From positions 1 to 64,000 of the forward strand of contig JAFXMZ010000027.1 in the NCBI GenBank assembly GCA_017529925.1: a DNA stretch of 64,000 nucleotides, read 5' to 3'. The stretch's first letter is position 1. Every line of letters begins with the position of its first letter. A program made the position numbers and the translations under genes. The notes beneath the pieces are model-generated. The model was not told the DNA's origin and ran no database searches. It worked only from the letters and a program-made list of their open reading frames with translations. The DNA comes from Clostridiales bacterium (lineage in GTDB: Bacteria > Bacillota > Clostridia > Saccharofermentanales > Saccharofermentanaceae). This document shows, one piece after another, positions 24,968 to 34,235 of this stretch.

Positions 24968-26396
24968 TCTCAAGCTCCTTTACGAGAGCGGAAAAACCGA
25001 ATGCATTTGACGCCTTGAACAGGACGGCATCGCCTTCCCCTATCATCGCGAAAACAGTCTTTTTCACATCATCGGTATCCCTGCATACGGTGATATCACA
25101 GTCAGGCTGAATGGAACGAAGTCCCCTGATCAGATCTTCGCTGTTGTCACCCGTTACGATGACCTTGTCGAAATGATGCCTTCCGCAGTCCTTTCCGACT
25201 TCCTCATGCAGCATCGGGGCATAGGATCCGAGTTCGAGCATTCCACCGAGTACTGCGATCTTCCTCATTCCCTCTCCCGCAATATCGAGATTCTCAAAAG
25301 CAGCCTTCATGGATTCCGGAGCGGCATTATAAGCATCATCTATGATGAGCATACCGTTCTTCCTGATCATCCTTCCCCTGCCTGCAAGCTCCGTATAACC
25401 TGACAGAGCCACGATGGCTGCCTCCGGCATTCCCTTGAGGAAAGTACCGGCGCACATTATTCCGAAGAGCGCATTTCTTACATGATGCGTTCCGCATACT
25501 CCGAGAGTTATATCTTTCCTGTATGCGCTTTCATTACCAATCCTAATGTCCAGATCGAAAACCGTCTTCCCGTCTTCGATCCTGATATTCCTTCCTTTTG
25601 CAACAAGCGGACAGTTCTTGACTTCAAGATCTTCCTTTCCGATAGATGCCGATGCAAGTATCTTTCCGATCGGTATAATATTCTCCGCATATTCGAAAAG
25701 GAAATCGTCGTCGCCGTTTACCATAAGCACGCCGTTCTGTGTAAGACCCTCGATGATCTCCGTCTTGGCGAGCCTTATCTCTTCCCTCGAACCAAGGCGC
25801 TCGATATGGGAAAAACCTACATTCGTTATCACAGCTATGTCCGGGCATGCGATATTAGTAAGATAGGATATCTCCCCGCGGAGCCTCATGCCCATCTCGA
25901 GCACCATGAACTCAGTGTCCTCCGGTGCAGACAGGATGGTCTGCGGAAGACCTATATCATTATTAAGATTGAACTTTGTCGACCACGTCTTACCCATTGC
26001 AGAAAGAGCGCACGCGATCATCTCTCTGGTCGATGTCTTTCCGACAGAACCCGTGACAGCAACGACCTTGGCATTGATCTTGAACCTGTAATGCCTCGCA
26101 AGAAGTCCGAGCGCTTTGACCGTGTCTTCGACTACGATTCCGAGCACCCCTTCAGGGATCTTCTCTTCATCGCTGACGATCATGACACGCGAGCCCTTTT
26201 CGAAAGCCTGAAGGCAGAAATCGTGTCCGTCGAACCTCTCGCCCTTTATGGCGATATAAAGATCATCCTCGCCGATCGTTCTCGTATCCGAGCTTACGCC
26301 GCTGACGAACATCGGCTTGGATGATGAAGGCGTCCTGTCCTTTATCACTCCGTTTACCGAAGATACTATCTCATCTGTCGAAAACATCTTTCTCAT
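24960..26396 (-). CDS. murF: UDP-MurNAc-tripeptide:D-Ala-D-Ala ligase
   Basis: MurF adds D-Ala-D-Ala to the UDP-MurNAc-tripeptide. The 478-residue ATP-dependent Mur ligase has VVAVTGSVGKTSTREMIA (P-loop), the FMVLEMGMRLRGEI motif, HHVRNALFGIM and the C-terminal DDAYNAAPESMKAA, which are characteristic of MurF. The ATGA overlap with murE indicates coupling. The usual next genes mraY and murD are missing; ftsW follows directly. Confidence 0.96.
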   Translation of the reverse strand: MRKMFSTDEIVSSVNGVIKDRTPSSSKPMFVSGVSSDTRTIGEDDLYIAIKGERFDGHDFCLQAFEKGSRVMIVSDEEKIPEGVLGIVVEDTVKALGLLARHYRFKINAKVVAVTGSVGKTSTREMIACALSAMGKTWSTKFNLNNDIGLPQTILSAPEDTEFMVLEMGMRLRGEISYLTNIACPDIAVITNVGFSHIERLGSREEIRLAKTEIIEGLTQNGVLMVNGDDDFLFEYAENIIPIGKILASASIGKEDLEVKNCPLVAKGRNIRIEDGKTVFDLDIRIGNESAYRKDITLGVCGTHHVRNALFGIMCAGTFLKGMPEAAIVALSGYTELAGRGRMIRKNGMLIIDDAYNAAPESMKAAFENLDIAGEGMRKIAVLGGMLELGSYAPMLHEEVGKDCGRHHFDKVIVTGDNSEDLIRGLRSIQPDCDITVCRDTDDVKKTVFAMIGEGDAVLFKASNAFGFSALVKELEND

Positions 26397-27910
26397 CTGC
26401 CGGACTCCCTCGCATGAACAGCTTTCAGTGCCGCTTCATGATCGACGAACCTTATCGTCCTGTCGGCAAAGATCTGATAATCCTCATGACCCTTGCCCGC
26501 TATCAGCACCGTGTCTCCGGGAGATGCGATAAAGACTGCATGCTCGATCGCCTCATATCTGTCTTCGATAGTCTCGAACTTTCCGTCTGTCTTCGAGATA
26601 CCCGTCACTATATCATTGATGATCGCCGCGGGCTCCTCATTCCTGGGATTGTCGGATGTGATTATGGTCAGATCCGAAAGACCGCCGGACACCTCGCCCA
26701 TCTCGAACCTTCTCGTCCTGGACCTGTTTCCGCCGCATCCGAATACCGTGATTATCCTTCCTTCGGTATATTCGCGGAGTGTCTCGAGAACGCTCTTGAG
26801 GCTGGCCGCATTGTGGGCATAGTCAACGAGTATCGATATCCCGAGATCATTCTCGACAGGCTGGACCCTTCCGGGAACAAAGACCTTCTCTAGGCCATCC
26901 CTGACATTCTTCTCATCAGCCTTGAGGATGCCTGCCGTACAGATGGCGCACAGTGCATTATAGATATTGAAGATACCCGGGAGCGCAACAAAGAATTCAG
27001 TATTGTACCAGGGGCTCCTGACCTTGAACGAAGATCCCGTTACATGCCCTTTCCTGACCTTCTTTATGTCATACGCATAGCAGTCCGCCTCATCCGTCAG
27101 TCCGTATGTATAGACGGGACATCTTTCCGATGCATATGCGATCGCCCTGCCTGCAGCTTCACAGTCCCTGTTGATGACTGCCGTTTTGCAGCTGTCGAAT
27201 ATCCTGAGCTTGGAAACCAGGTAATCCTCCATATCGGGATGCTCTTCCTCGCTTATGTGGTCTTCATAAAGATTCGTGAAGCAGGCAACATCGAACCTCA
27301 GTCCGTAAACCCTGTCGAACTTGAGACCGAGCGAAGACACCTCCATGACGCAGCTGTCAAAACCTTTTCGCGCAAGCTTGTCGAAAAGCTCATAGAGCTC
27401 ATGTGCCTGCGGAGTCGTATGAACCGAATGCATCTCCTCGTCTCCGATTATATTCTTTACGGTACCGATAAGACCCGTCTTATGATCGTCTCTCCTGAGG
27501 ATCTCATGCATCATGAAAGTCGTGGTCGTCTTACCCTTGGTCCCTGTCACTCCGACCAGATCGAGCCTGTCTTCGGGATGACCGTAATATGCTGCGGAGA
27601 TCAAAGCTATACCCTTCTTGGTATCATCGAGCATCAGGACCGAAGCATTGTGCTCCGATGCTATCTTCCTGAGCTCATCCTCCGAAAAGGTCTCATTCCC
27701 CGTCTCTGCAACGATACAGGATGCTCCCTTGGAAAGAACGTCGGGAATATATGAATGACCGTCTGAATTAAAACCCTTTATCGCAACGAAAAGGCTGTTC
27801 TCGCCGGCCTTCCTCGAGTCGTATACGACACAGTCGACACGCTCGTTCATATCACCGGCGATAAGTCTCGCCGGAATATCCTGAAACAGTGTCGAAAGCA
27901 TCACAGACAT
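26393..27910 (-). CDS. murE: UDP-MurNAc-L-Ala-D-Glu:meso-DAP ligase
   Basis: MurE adds the third stem-peptide residue. The P-loop VGVTGTKGKTTTTFM, the HTTPQAHEL substrate loop and MEVSSLGL are present. The specificity motif reads SDNPRNEEP; DNPR is the signature of meso-diaminopimelate-adding enzymes, whereas Lys-adding enzymes differ here. This predicts a meso-DAP peptidoglycan. The C-terminal GKGHEDYQ is conserved. The 99-base gap before it (27911-28009) has no clear terminator. Confidence 0.96.
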   Translation of the reverse strand: MSVMLSTLFQDIPARLIAGDMNERVDCVVYDSRKAGENSLFVAIKGFNSDGHSYIPDVLSKGASCIVAETGNETFSEDELRKIASEHNASVLMLDDTKKGIALISAAYYGHPEDRLDLVGVTGTKGKTTTTFMMHEILRRDDHKTGLIGTVKNIIGDEEMHSVHTTPQAHELYELFDKLARKGFDSCVMEVSSLGLKFDRVYGLRFDVACFTNLYEDHISEEEHPDMEDYLVSKLRIFDSCKTAVINRDCEAAGRAIAYASERCPVYTYGLTDEADCYAYDIKKVRKGHVTGSSFKVRSPWYNTEFFVALPGIFNIYNALCAICTAGILKADEKNVRDGLEKVFVPGRVQPVENDLGISILVDYAHNAASLKSVLETLREYTEGRIITVFGCGGNRSRTRRFEMGEVSGGLSDLTIITSDNPRNEEPAAIINDIVTGISKTDGKFETIEDRYEAIEHAVFIASPGDTVLIAGKGHEDYQIFADRTIRFVDHEAALKAVHARESGR

Positions 27911-28009
27911 CTATCATTTACCTCAGATCTTTTTTATCCTATCTATATTAACATAACGTTCTTTATTATCCATGAACGGAAGATCGTCGATCTGCCCAAA
28001 GATTTCCCT

Positions 28010-30715
28010 TTATGCCGCCGGCTGTTCCCCTGTTCCGTCCTGACCTGTTCCGTCCTGACCGTCGGATCCGTCTTCCGTACCGCCATCATCATGGGCCACC
28101 CCGTCTTCGCTCATACCCGTTATCGGGGTCGGAGCAGGCGTCGGCGTCACGACGGCGACAGGTTCGAGATTGACGCTGACTATCGTTCCCATCAGGACCT
28201 CAGTTCCCGGAGACTCACCCTGCGATGTGCATATTCCGGTTATATCGCCCGAGATAGTACAGTTGAGGTTCATGTCCTTCAATGTGGATATACACTCCAT
28301 CGCCGATTTACCGCTCAGGTTCGGTACTGTAGTCTTCAGCATCTCTGATTCGGCTACGGTCGTCGGATACATTATGACGACACCTGTTCCGTAGAGCATC
28401 GCATCTGTTCCGGGATAAGTAAATCCGATGACAGTTTCCGATGTCATGTCGGACGTTCCGTATATCGTTGAGATGCCGTTTCTTCCTATCGTCGAGCTTG
28501 CCTCTGATGCAGGCAGTCCCGCTACAGGCTGGACATAGTACTTGATGGTCATCTTGTCATATTCTTCTTCAGTAAAGTATCTGGGTACGTTCATATATGT
28601 GAGCGTTCCTTCTACTATCTTAGCTGCCGTCGATGCAGCAGCCGACGAACCTACGCTCCTGTCCTCGGGCTTATTGAGGACTACGAGGACTGCTATCTTA
28701 GGATCGTTCGAAGGTGCATAGCATGAGAACGAAAGAACGTGCATACCGGCCTCTTCACCGATCTCGATCGTGGATGTCGAAGTCTTTCCCGCGACAGAAT
28801 AACCGGGAACCTTACCTGCGGAACCGGTACCGTCGCTGACAACGGCTTCCATGAGCTTTCTTACCCTTGCACATGTCTGCTCGGAGAATACCCTTCTTAT
28901 TACCTCAGGTTCGATCTCATCGACGATATTGTTATTCTCATCGGTGATATACCTTACTATGTGAGGCACCATCAGGTTACCGCCGTTTATGATGGCGCAG
29001 TATGAGTTCAGGAGCTGTATCGGTGTAACCGTTGCGGACTCACCGAAAGACAGACACGACATATCGACGATGCTCGGATCCTCATGGAAGATACCTATAC
29101 CTTCAGCAGGAAGATCTATTCCCGTTGTCTCATAGAATCCGAATGTATGTACATATTCATAGTAGCGTCTTACGCCTATCCTCTGTGCGAGCTGAACGAA
29201 GATCGGGTTGCACGATCTCTCGAACGCCTCGAGAAGCGTCTCGGTACCGTGGTTGTAGTTCGAGGATTTCTGGAGCCAGCATGAGATAACATCGACATCG
29301 GACACCTGGATAGGTGCATCCGAGAACATTTCCGACTCGTTTGTCAGTCCTTCCTCAAGCGCTATCGCCGTCGTAAGAGCCTTGAATGTCGAACCGGGCT
29401 CATAAGTATCGGATATCGCCCTGTTTCTCCAGACACTGCTCATCAGATACTCGAGTCTCTGATCCTCAGGCTCGCTCTCCCATTCCGCCTTTGACTTCCC
29501 GTAGGGAACTCCGTACGGATCGTTAAGGTCATAATCGGGAAGTGATACCATCGCCAGGATCTCTCCTGTGTAGGGCTGCATTACTATCGCCGTTACTCCG
29601 CCTCTGGGATTGTACTGGATATAGGCATTCCTGCATGCCTCCTCGGCGATCCTCTGGATATTAACATCAATGTTGAGCACGAGATTATTTCCGTCGACCG
29701 CAGTCTTTGTCGTCGCCTGCTCATAAGGCAGGACCGCGCTGTTCCTCGAATCGACCTCCGAATATCTGTATCCGTTCGTACCCGACAGCGTATCGTTATA
29801 GTATGCTTCAAGTCCGTAGATACCTTTGAGGCCGTCACCGTTATTCGATGCATAACCTATGATCTGTGCAGCAAGTCCGCCGTAGTTATAGTAGCGCTGG
29901 GGAACGGCGACAAAACCGATACCTTCGATCTCGTTTTCCTTGAGATAGTCACGGAGTTCCTCCATCGTCTCGGCACTGACATTTTTCTTTATATCGACGC
30001 CTGCGACCTTGTTCCTCTCGTCATTTATGTCATCGGGATCCACGGGGATTATCGAGTCCATCTTCTCGTATGAAACCCCGAGTGTCTCAACGAGCTTGGC
30101 GATTATCTCCTCTCTAGACTTCTCCTTATTTCTCGCGACCGTGTTCGGTGTACATACCACCGTATAGTTATATGTATTTGAAGCAAGAGCATTGCCGTTT
30201 ATGTCATAGATAACGCCGCGCTCCGACTCCGTGGAGAGCATCCTCCACTGCTCAGCCGAAGCAGCACGCGCATACTGCTCATAATCAACGACCGTAGTCC
30301 TGTACAGGACAAATATCAGATATACGGCAAAGATCGCACTGAGTGCAAAGACAGCTGCAGTGACTGTCGAAGAGAGCCTGTCATTGAAGATAGTCCTTCT
30401 CTCAAACTCGCGTTCGTGCTCCTGCCTCTCCCTGTCGAGCTGTTCATCGTGCTCATCCTGATGCTCTTTGTTTATTGCTGCTCTTTGATCGCCCGTGCGG
30501 TGGCCGTTCTTTTTCGACGGGGCACCATGCTGAGCGCGGCTTTTCTTTCTTTCAAACTCTTCTTCATCAAATGCCGTATCATAACTGCCGGGAACAGAAG
30601 CCTGTCCTCCGAACCTTTCTTCAGAACGCTCGACGAAAGGCTTCCCGCGGCCTTTACCGGAGAAGCCCTTATTTCCGTCTGTCCTTCTGTTTCCGGAACC
30701 TTTCCTTTTCGTCAT
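28010..30715 (-). CDS. class B penicillin-binding protein with PASTA domain (FtsI/SpoVD type)
   Basis: The 901-residue transpeptidase crosslinks septal peptidoglycan. It has an unusually long, charged cytoplasmic tail (residues 1-115), a membrane segment at about 116-139, the dimerisation domain, and penicillin-binding motifs: Ser442 in GSTFK, SCN at 501-503 and KTS at 644-646. One PASTA domain lies near 795-850, followed by an Asp/Gly/Gln-rich tail. The PASTA domain and mra-cluster position fit either FtsI or the sporulation paralogue SpoVD; they cannot be told apart here. It overlaps ftsL by ATGA. Confidence 0.93.
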   Translation of the reverse strand: MTKRKGSGNRRTDGNKGFSGKGRGKPFVERSEERFGGQASVPGSYDTAFDEEEFERKKSRAQHGAPSKKNGHRTGDQRAAINKEHQDEHDEQLDRERQEHEREFERRTIFNDRLSSTVTAAVFALSAIFAVYLIFVLYRTTVVDYEQYARAASAEQWRMLSTESERGVIYDINGNALASNTYNYTVVCTPNTVARNKEKSREEIIAKLVETLGVSYEKMDSIIPVDPDDINDERNKVAGVDIKKNVSAETMEELRDYLKENEIEGIGFVAVPQRYYNYGGLAAQIIGYASNNGDGLKGIYGLEAYYNDTLSGTNGYRYSEVDSRNSAVLPYEQATTKTAVDGNNLVLNIDVNIQRIAEEACRNAYIQYNPRGGVTAIVMQPYTGEILAMVSLPDYDLNDPYGVPYGKSKAEWESEPEDQRLEYLMSSVWRNRAISDTYEPGSTFKALTTAIALEEGLTNESEMFSDAPIQVSDVDVISCWLQKSSNYNHGTETLLEAFERSCNPIFVQLAQRIGVRRYYEYVHTFGFYETTGIDLPAEGIGIFHEDPSIVDMSCLSFGESATVTPIQLLNSYCAIINGGNLMVPHIVRYITDENNNIVDEIEPEVIRRVFSEQTCARVRKLMEAVVSDGTGSAGKVPGYSVAGKTSTSTIEIGEEAGMHVLSFSCYAPSNDPKIAVLVVLNKPEDRSVGSSAAASTAAKIVEGTLTYMNVPRYFTEEEYDKMTIKYYVQPVAGLPASEASSTIGRNGISTIYGTSDMTSETVIGFTYPGTDAMLYGTGVVIMYPTTVAESEMLKTTVPNLSGKSAMECISTLKDMNLNCTISGDITGICTSQGESPGTEVLMGTIVSVNLEPVAVVTPTPAPTPITGMSEDGVAHDDGGTEDGSDGQDGTGQDGTGEQPAA

Positions 30716-31353
30716 GATGCCTCACCGCTGTTCAGCGCCTTGACTATATAATAATCGGCGAGATTGGCCAGAGCATTCTTATATGCGTCTTCACTTACTC
30801 CGTAATCGTCATATGTTACGACAGTTACCAGCTTGTCACGCTTGGGCATCGGGATCGAGATGACCTGGTTGGCGTTCGGATCCTGCATTCCGAGAGTAAG
30901 TGCCTGGGCCCTGATGCTCTCCATATCCATGATACCGTTCATATTCTCTTCGGAATCAACGATCTGCTTTCTCAGTACTGCGATCTCATCCTTAAGATCC
31001 GAATTATCCGACGAGAGCTCCGACAGCTCTGTCTGGGGGTACAGGAGGAGGAACATGAATACGCCTACCAGAAGGATCAGCGCTATAGAAACGACTGCCT
31101 CGAAGAGCCTTTTCCTTGCACTCTTGAAGGACTTTTTCCTCTCCTGTCTGAACTTATCCTTTATAGTATCCTTATGCTTTTTTGCAAATTCTACGGCATT
31201 CCTGTCGACCTCTTCAACGGAGATAAGGTCGCTTTCCTCACTATGGATGTCATTAATGATGTCATCGACAGACGGAACCGCATATTCCCTGTATTCCGGG
31301 ATCTTTGCGGAACTCTTGTCCGTTACTGGCTTTTTTCCCAATACTGCCGGCAT
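30712..31353 (-). CDS. ftsL: FtsL-like division protein
   Basis: About 213 residues from the ATG at 31353, which has GGAGG eight bases upstream; a TTG at 31401 inside rsmH is a poorer start. A polar cytoplasmic region of about 95 residues is followed by one membrane segment (VVSIALILLVGVFMFLLLYP) and a leucine-zipper-like coil (LSELSSDNSDLKDEIAVL), the FtsL/DivIC arrangement. FtsL joins FtsQ and the septal PBP/FtsW. Assignment rests on topology and position, as the family is poorly conserved. The long cytoplasmic part is unusual. Confidence 0.85.
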   Translation of the reverse strand: MPAVLGKKPVTDKSSAKIPEYREYAVPSVDDIINDIHSEESDLISVEEVDRNAVEFAKKHKDTIKDKFRQERKKSFKSARKRLFEAVVSIALILLVGVFMFLLLYPQTELSELSSDNSDLKDEIAVLRKQIVDSEENMNGIMDMESIRAQALTLGMQDPNANQVISIPMPKRDKLVTVVTYDDYGVSEDAYKNALANLADYYIVKALNSGEAS

Positions 31354-31378
31354 AACACCATCCTCCGTTCTTTTGAGG

Positions 31379-32344
31379 TCAGATGACCCCGTTTCTTTCA
31401 AACACCCTGAGCTTGCAGCAATGTGCTCTCGAGTTATCTTCCACTTCTTCTTCCCCTGCCGTTATAGGTTTCTTTGTCAGCACCTTTCCCTTGCTCCTCT
31501 TTCCGCATACGCACATCGGAAGATCCCTCGGGCATGTGCACGGATCCTCAAGCTTTCTGAAAGTCTCCTTGACGATCCTGTCTTCGAGAGAATGGAATGA
31601 TATCACCGCGAACCTTCCGCCCTCCTTGAGGACATCAGCGCCGTCGCGCAGAAGCTTCTCAAGTGCGTTGAGCTCACCGTTGACCTCGATCCTGAGCGCC
31701 TGGAAACAACGGCGTGCAGGGTGCTGATCTTCATTCCTTCCCTTTGTCGGCATGTATCTGGCTATCTTGTTGGCCAGCTGCAATGTCGATCTGAAGGGCT
31801 CAGTCTTACGGTCTGCAACGATACAGGATGCGATCCTTCCCGCATACCTCTCTTCACCGTAATCCCTGAAGATCCTCTCGAGTTCATCCTCTCTGTATGT
31901 GTTCACGACTATCTCGGCAGTAAGATGGAGATTCGTGTCCATCCTCATATCGAGAGGGCCGTCATTTACGTAAGAAAAGCCTCGCTCGGGCGTATCGATC
32001 TGGTGGGACGATACTCCGAGATCAGCAAGGATCCCGTTGACCTTGCCGAGCTTCATTCCGTCTATCACGTTTCTGATATCGGAGAAGTCGGATTTTACGA
32101 GGATCCATTTGTCGTTGGAGATCCCCTCCGACATCTGCTTCATCATGCATGCGCGGAGAGCATCCACATCCTTGTCAAGGGATATGAGCTTGCCCCTTCC
32201 GGTAAGTCTCTTTACGATACCGAGACTGTGTCCGCCGCCGCCGGCGGTACAGTCAACATACAATCCGTCAGGATCGATGTTCAAAGCTTCCATGCACTCG
32301 TTGAAGAGTACAGGTACATGTTCAAAATCACAATCCTTCGACAT
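31379..32344 (-). CDS. rsmH: 16S rRNA (cytosine(1402)-N4)-methyltransferase
   Basis: RsmH (MraW) methylates C1402 of 16S rRNA. The 321-residue protein has HVPVLFNECMEAL at the start, the SAM-binding VDCTAGGGGHSLGI, DLGVSSHQIDTPERGFSY and the AVISFHSLEDRIVKETF motif. The start overlaps the mraZ 3' end by 17 bases. It is the second gene of the division cluster. Confidence 0.97.
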   Translation of the reverse strand: MSKDCDFEHVPVLFNECMEALNIDPDGLYVDCTAGGGGHSLGIVKRLTGRGKLISLDKDVDALRACMMKQMSEGISNDKWILVKSDFSDIRNVIDGMKLGKVNGILADLGVSSHQIDTPERGFSYVNDGPLDMRMDTNLHLTAEIVVNTYREDELERIFRDYGEERYAGRIASCIVADRKTEPFRSTLQLANKIARYMPTKGRNEDQHPARRCFQALRIEVNGELNALEKLLRDGADVLKEGGRFAVISFHSLEDRIVKETFRKLEDPCTCPRDLPMCVCGKRSKGKVLTKKPITAGEEEVEDNSRAHCCKLRVFERNGVI

Positions 32345-32759
32345 AGTACGATGTTTCCAGACCCTCTATCGAACCGATATCGTGGTCCTCTCCCTCATAT
32401 GTTGACTTAGTGCAGATATCGAGCTTGCCTTCGTCATTGAATACACATATCTCATCCCCGGCCTTGGCTCCGATCTTCTCCCACAGTTCGGATGTTACGC
32501 TTATCCTTCCCTGGGAATCGACCGTTACATCAAGAGCCTCTCCTATGATCGCCCTCTTGATGCGCCTTACCTTGGGATCCATTGAATTGAGGCGGCCGAG
32601 CTGCTCCTTGATGGAAGCAAAATGCTCTTTTGAATAAACGCAAAGATACCCGACATCAAGGCTGTTCGTTACGACCAGCTCACTGCCGAGTTCATCTTTC
32701 TGCTTCGCGGGAATAAAGAATCTTCCCTTAGCATCGATCTTCTTTGTGTCCCTTGCCAC
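32328..32759 (-). CDS. mraZ: transcriptional regulator MraZ
   Basis: MraZ is an AbrB-like DNA-binding protein that represses its own division cluster. The 143-residue protein has the two internal repeats, each with a DxxGR-type motif: KIDAKGRFFIPA and TVDSQGRISVTS. It is the first gene of the cluster. Four GTGG repeats downstream of its promoter (32798-32842) look like its operator. Confidence 0.96.
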   Translation of the reverse strand: MARDTKKIDAKGRFFIPAKQKDELGSELVVTNSLDVGYLCVYSKEHFASIKEQLGRLNSMDPKVRRIKRAIIGEALDVTVDSQGRISVTSELWEKIGAKAGDEICVFNDEGKLDICTKSTYEGEDHDIGSIEGLETSYYVEGL

Positions 32760-32797
32760 CTGATCCTTCTCCGAATCCTATTCGGTATCGATCAGTG

Positions 32798-32879
32798 CCA
32801 CTTCACTCCACTTTCATGAAATATTGCACCACTTTTCGCCACCTGAATGTATTTTATCTGTAATCTAAAAGTTAATCAA
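32798..32879 (-). promoter_or_regulatory. mraZ promoter with MraZ boxes
   Basis: Minus-strand -35 TTGATT (32874-32879) and -10 TAAAAT (32851-32856) have a 17-base spacer. Four CCAC (minus-strand GTGG) repeats start at 32798, 32808, 32829 and 32839. Spacings of 10, 21 and 10 bases keep them on one face of the helix, like the TGGN repeats bound by MraZ. They cover the start site and early leader, which fits repression. Confidence 0.8.
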
Positions 32880-32929
32880 GGGGAAATTGTCGATTTTTTT
32901 TGTTTTTTGTAAGACAGCGGAAATGTTCG

Positions 32930-33031
32930 CGCCGGTCAGTAGTGACCGGCGCGCTGATGAGCATCAATTGTCATTGAGAGTTGGATAAAAGCTTGGCTAT
33001 TTACCCTCTCATTTGCCAAGTTTTTGCCAAC
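32930..33031. other. structured non-coding segment with possible pseudoknot
   Basis: The 345-base gap between rodA and mraZ holds a perfect 11-bp hairpin (CGCGCCGGTCA/TGACCGGCGCG, around 32932-32957). It also holds a long helix: GTTGG (32980-32984) with CCAAC (33027-33031), A4/T4, and CTTGGC (32992-32997) with GCCAAG (33015-33020). Loop bases CTCTCA (33006-33011) can pair with TGAGAG (32975-32980) just 5' of the helix. Two G-U pairs in the helix suit a plus-strand RNA. No clear plus-strand promoter was found. Confidence 0.45.
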
Positions 33032-33032
33032 C

Positions 33033-33060
33033 TAAAAAGAACCGGTCAAAAGACCGATTC
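33033..33060 (-). terminator. terminator of the rimP-rodA run
   Basis: On the minus strand AATCGGTC and GACCGGTT form an 8-bp stem with a TTTT loop, followed by CTTTTTAGG. It lies about 45 bases after the rodA stop. Confidence 0.85.
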
Positions 33061-33104
33061 CCTTCCCGTTCGGATAAAAGCTGAAGTCAATGCAGACGGC
33101 CCCG

Positions 33105-34235
33105 TTACCGCTGCCGGTTCTCCATCGATATGTTCAGGATAATGCCGAACGCCATGTAATTGACCATCATGGCAGTACCTCCGTAGCTTATGAACGGCAG
33201 CGGGATTCCGGTGATCGGCAGAAGTCCTACAGCCATTCCCATGTTCTCTATGAAGTGGAATGCAAATGATGCCGTAAGACCCGTAACTATATATGAATAA
33301 GATCTGCGGGATGCACGCGATGCGACAAAGAGAGCCCTGCAGATAAAGAAGAATGCAAGAAGGACAACGGCCGTGGTCCCTATAAAGCCGAGATGTTCCG
33401 AAACGGCAGCATAGATGAAATCACTCTCCTTGACCGGCACCGATATGGTGACACCGGTGTTGTTTCCCGAGAGTCCTCCCGAAGCGATGGCCGCCTTTGA
33501 CTGAACGAGATTATATTCCGATTTGGGATCTGATCCTTCGAATACGAGCGAAAGGATCCTCTTTTTCTGGAAACTCTCCAGATAGAAATTCCATACGAAC
33601 GGAACTCCGATAACGATGACTGACGAAGCAGCAAGAAGGAAATACCTGAACTTGACGCCCCACACGAACAGCATGCATACAAATGAGAACATAATGACCA
33701 TTGCTGTTCCGAGGTCAGGCTGCTTGAAGATGAGGAGCATCGGCGGACCGTAGATCAACGCCAGATAACCGAATCCTCTGGGCAGGCTTATCTCTTTATT
33801 CCCCATCTTCTCGAAAACGCCCGCCGCCACCATTACAAGTCCTATCTTGACAAGTTCCGACGGTTGAAGGTTACCGATGACAGGAAGCTCAAGCCAGGAA
33901 TCGGCTCCCCACTTATCCGTATAGTCGACATTATCAAGAGGGACTATTACCAGCAGGAACATGGATCCGCCGTATATGACCCATCCGATGAGCTTCATGA
34001 AACTCGTATCCAGGATACATATGATGAATGCGATAGTTACTCCCATCGCCGCGGCGAATATCTGCCTGTAGAGCTTTCCGGGATCATCCTCGAATCCCGT
34101 GGCAAATACTTTACTGAGGACATAAAGTCCGATTACGGTCAATATGAAGATCGGCACGATCAGAAGATAGTCGATCGTACGGAAATAGTCGTTATTACGA
34201 AGTCTCTCTATGCCGGACTTATTGCCCGCCATCAT
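33105..34235 (-). CDS. rodA: SEDS glycosyltransferase RodA
   Basis: The 376-residue polytopic protein has the SEDS motifs LQPSELVKIG, the catalytic Asp in FKQPDLGTAMV, and PFISYGGTAMMVNY near the C-terminus. Unlike the FtsW homologue in this window it keeps QPDLG. RodA polymerises glycan strands for cell elongation. Its position after lgt rather than in the division cluster supports RodA over FtsW. The start overlaps the lgt tail by 17 bases with GGAGGAG upstream. Confidence 0.93.
   Translation of the reverse strand: MMAGNKSGIERLRNNDYFRTIDYLLIVPIFILTVIGLYVLSKVFATGFEDDPGKLYRQIFAAAMGVTIAFIICILDTSFMKLIGWVIYGGSMFLLVIVPLDNVDYTDKWGADSWLELPVIGNLQPSELVKIGLVMVAAGVFEKMGNKEISLPRGFGYLALIYGPPMLLIFKQPDLGTAMVIMFSFVCMLFVWGVKFRYFLLAASSVIVIGVPFVWNFYLESFQKKRILSLVFEGSDPKSEYNLVQSKAAIASGGLSGNNTGVTISVPVKESDFIYAAVSEHLGFIGTTAVVLLAFFFICRALFVASRASRRSYSYIVTGLTASFAFHFIENMGMAVGLLPITGIPLPFISYGGTAMMVNYMAFGIILNISMENRQR

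Noticed and set aside
28010..30715. Calling the class B PBP SpoVD and the cluster a sporulation locus
   Set aside because: The PASTA domain and position do not separate FtsI from SpoVD, and no sporulation gene is present in the window.
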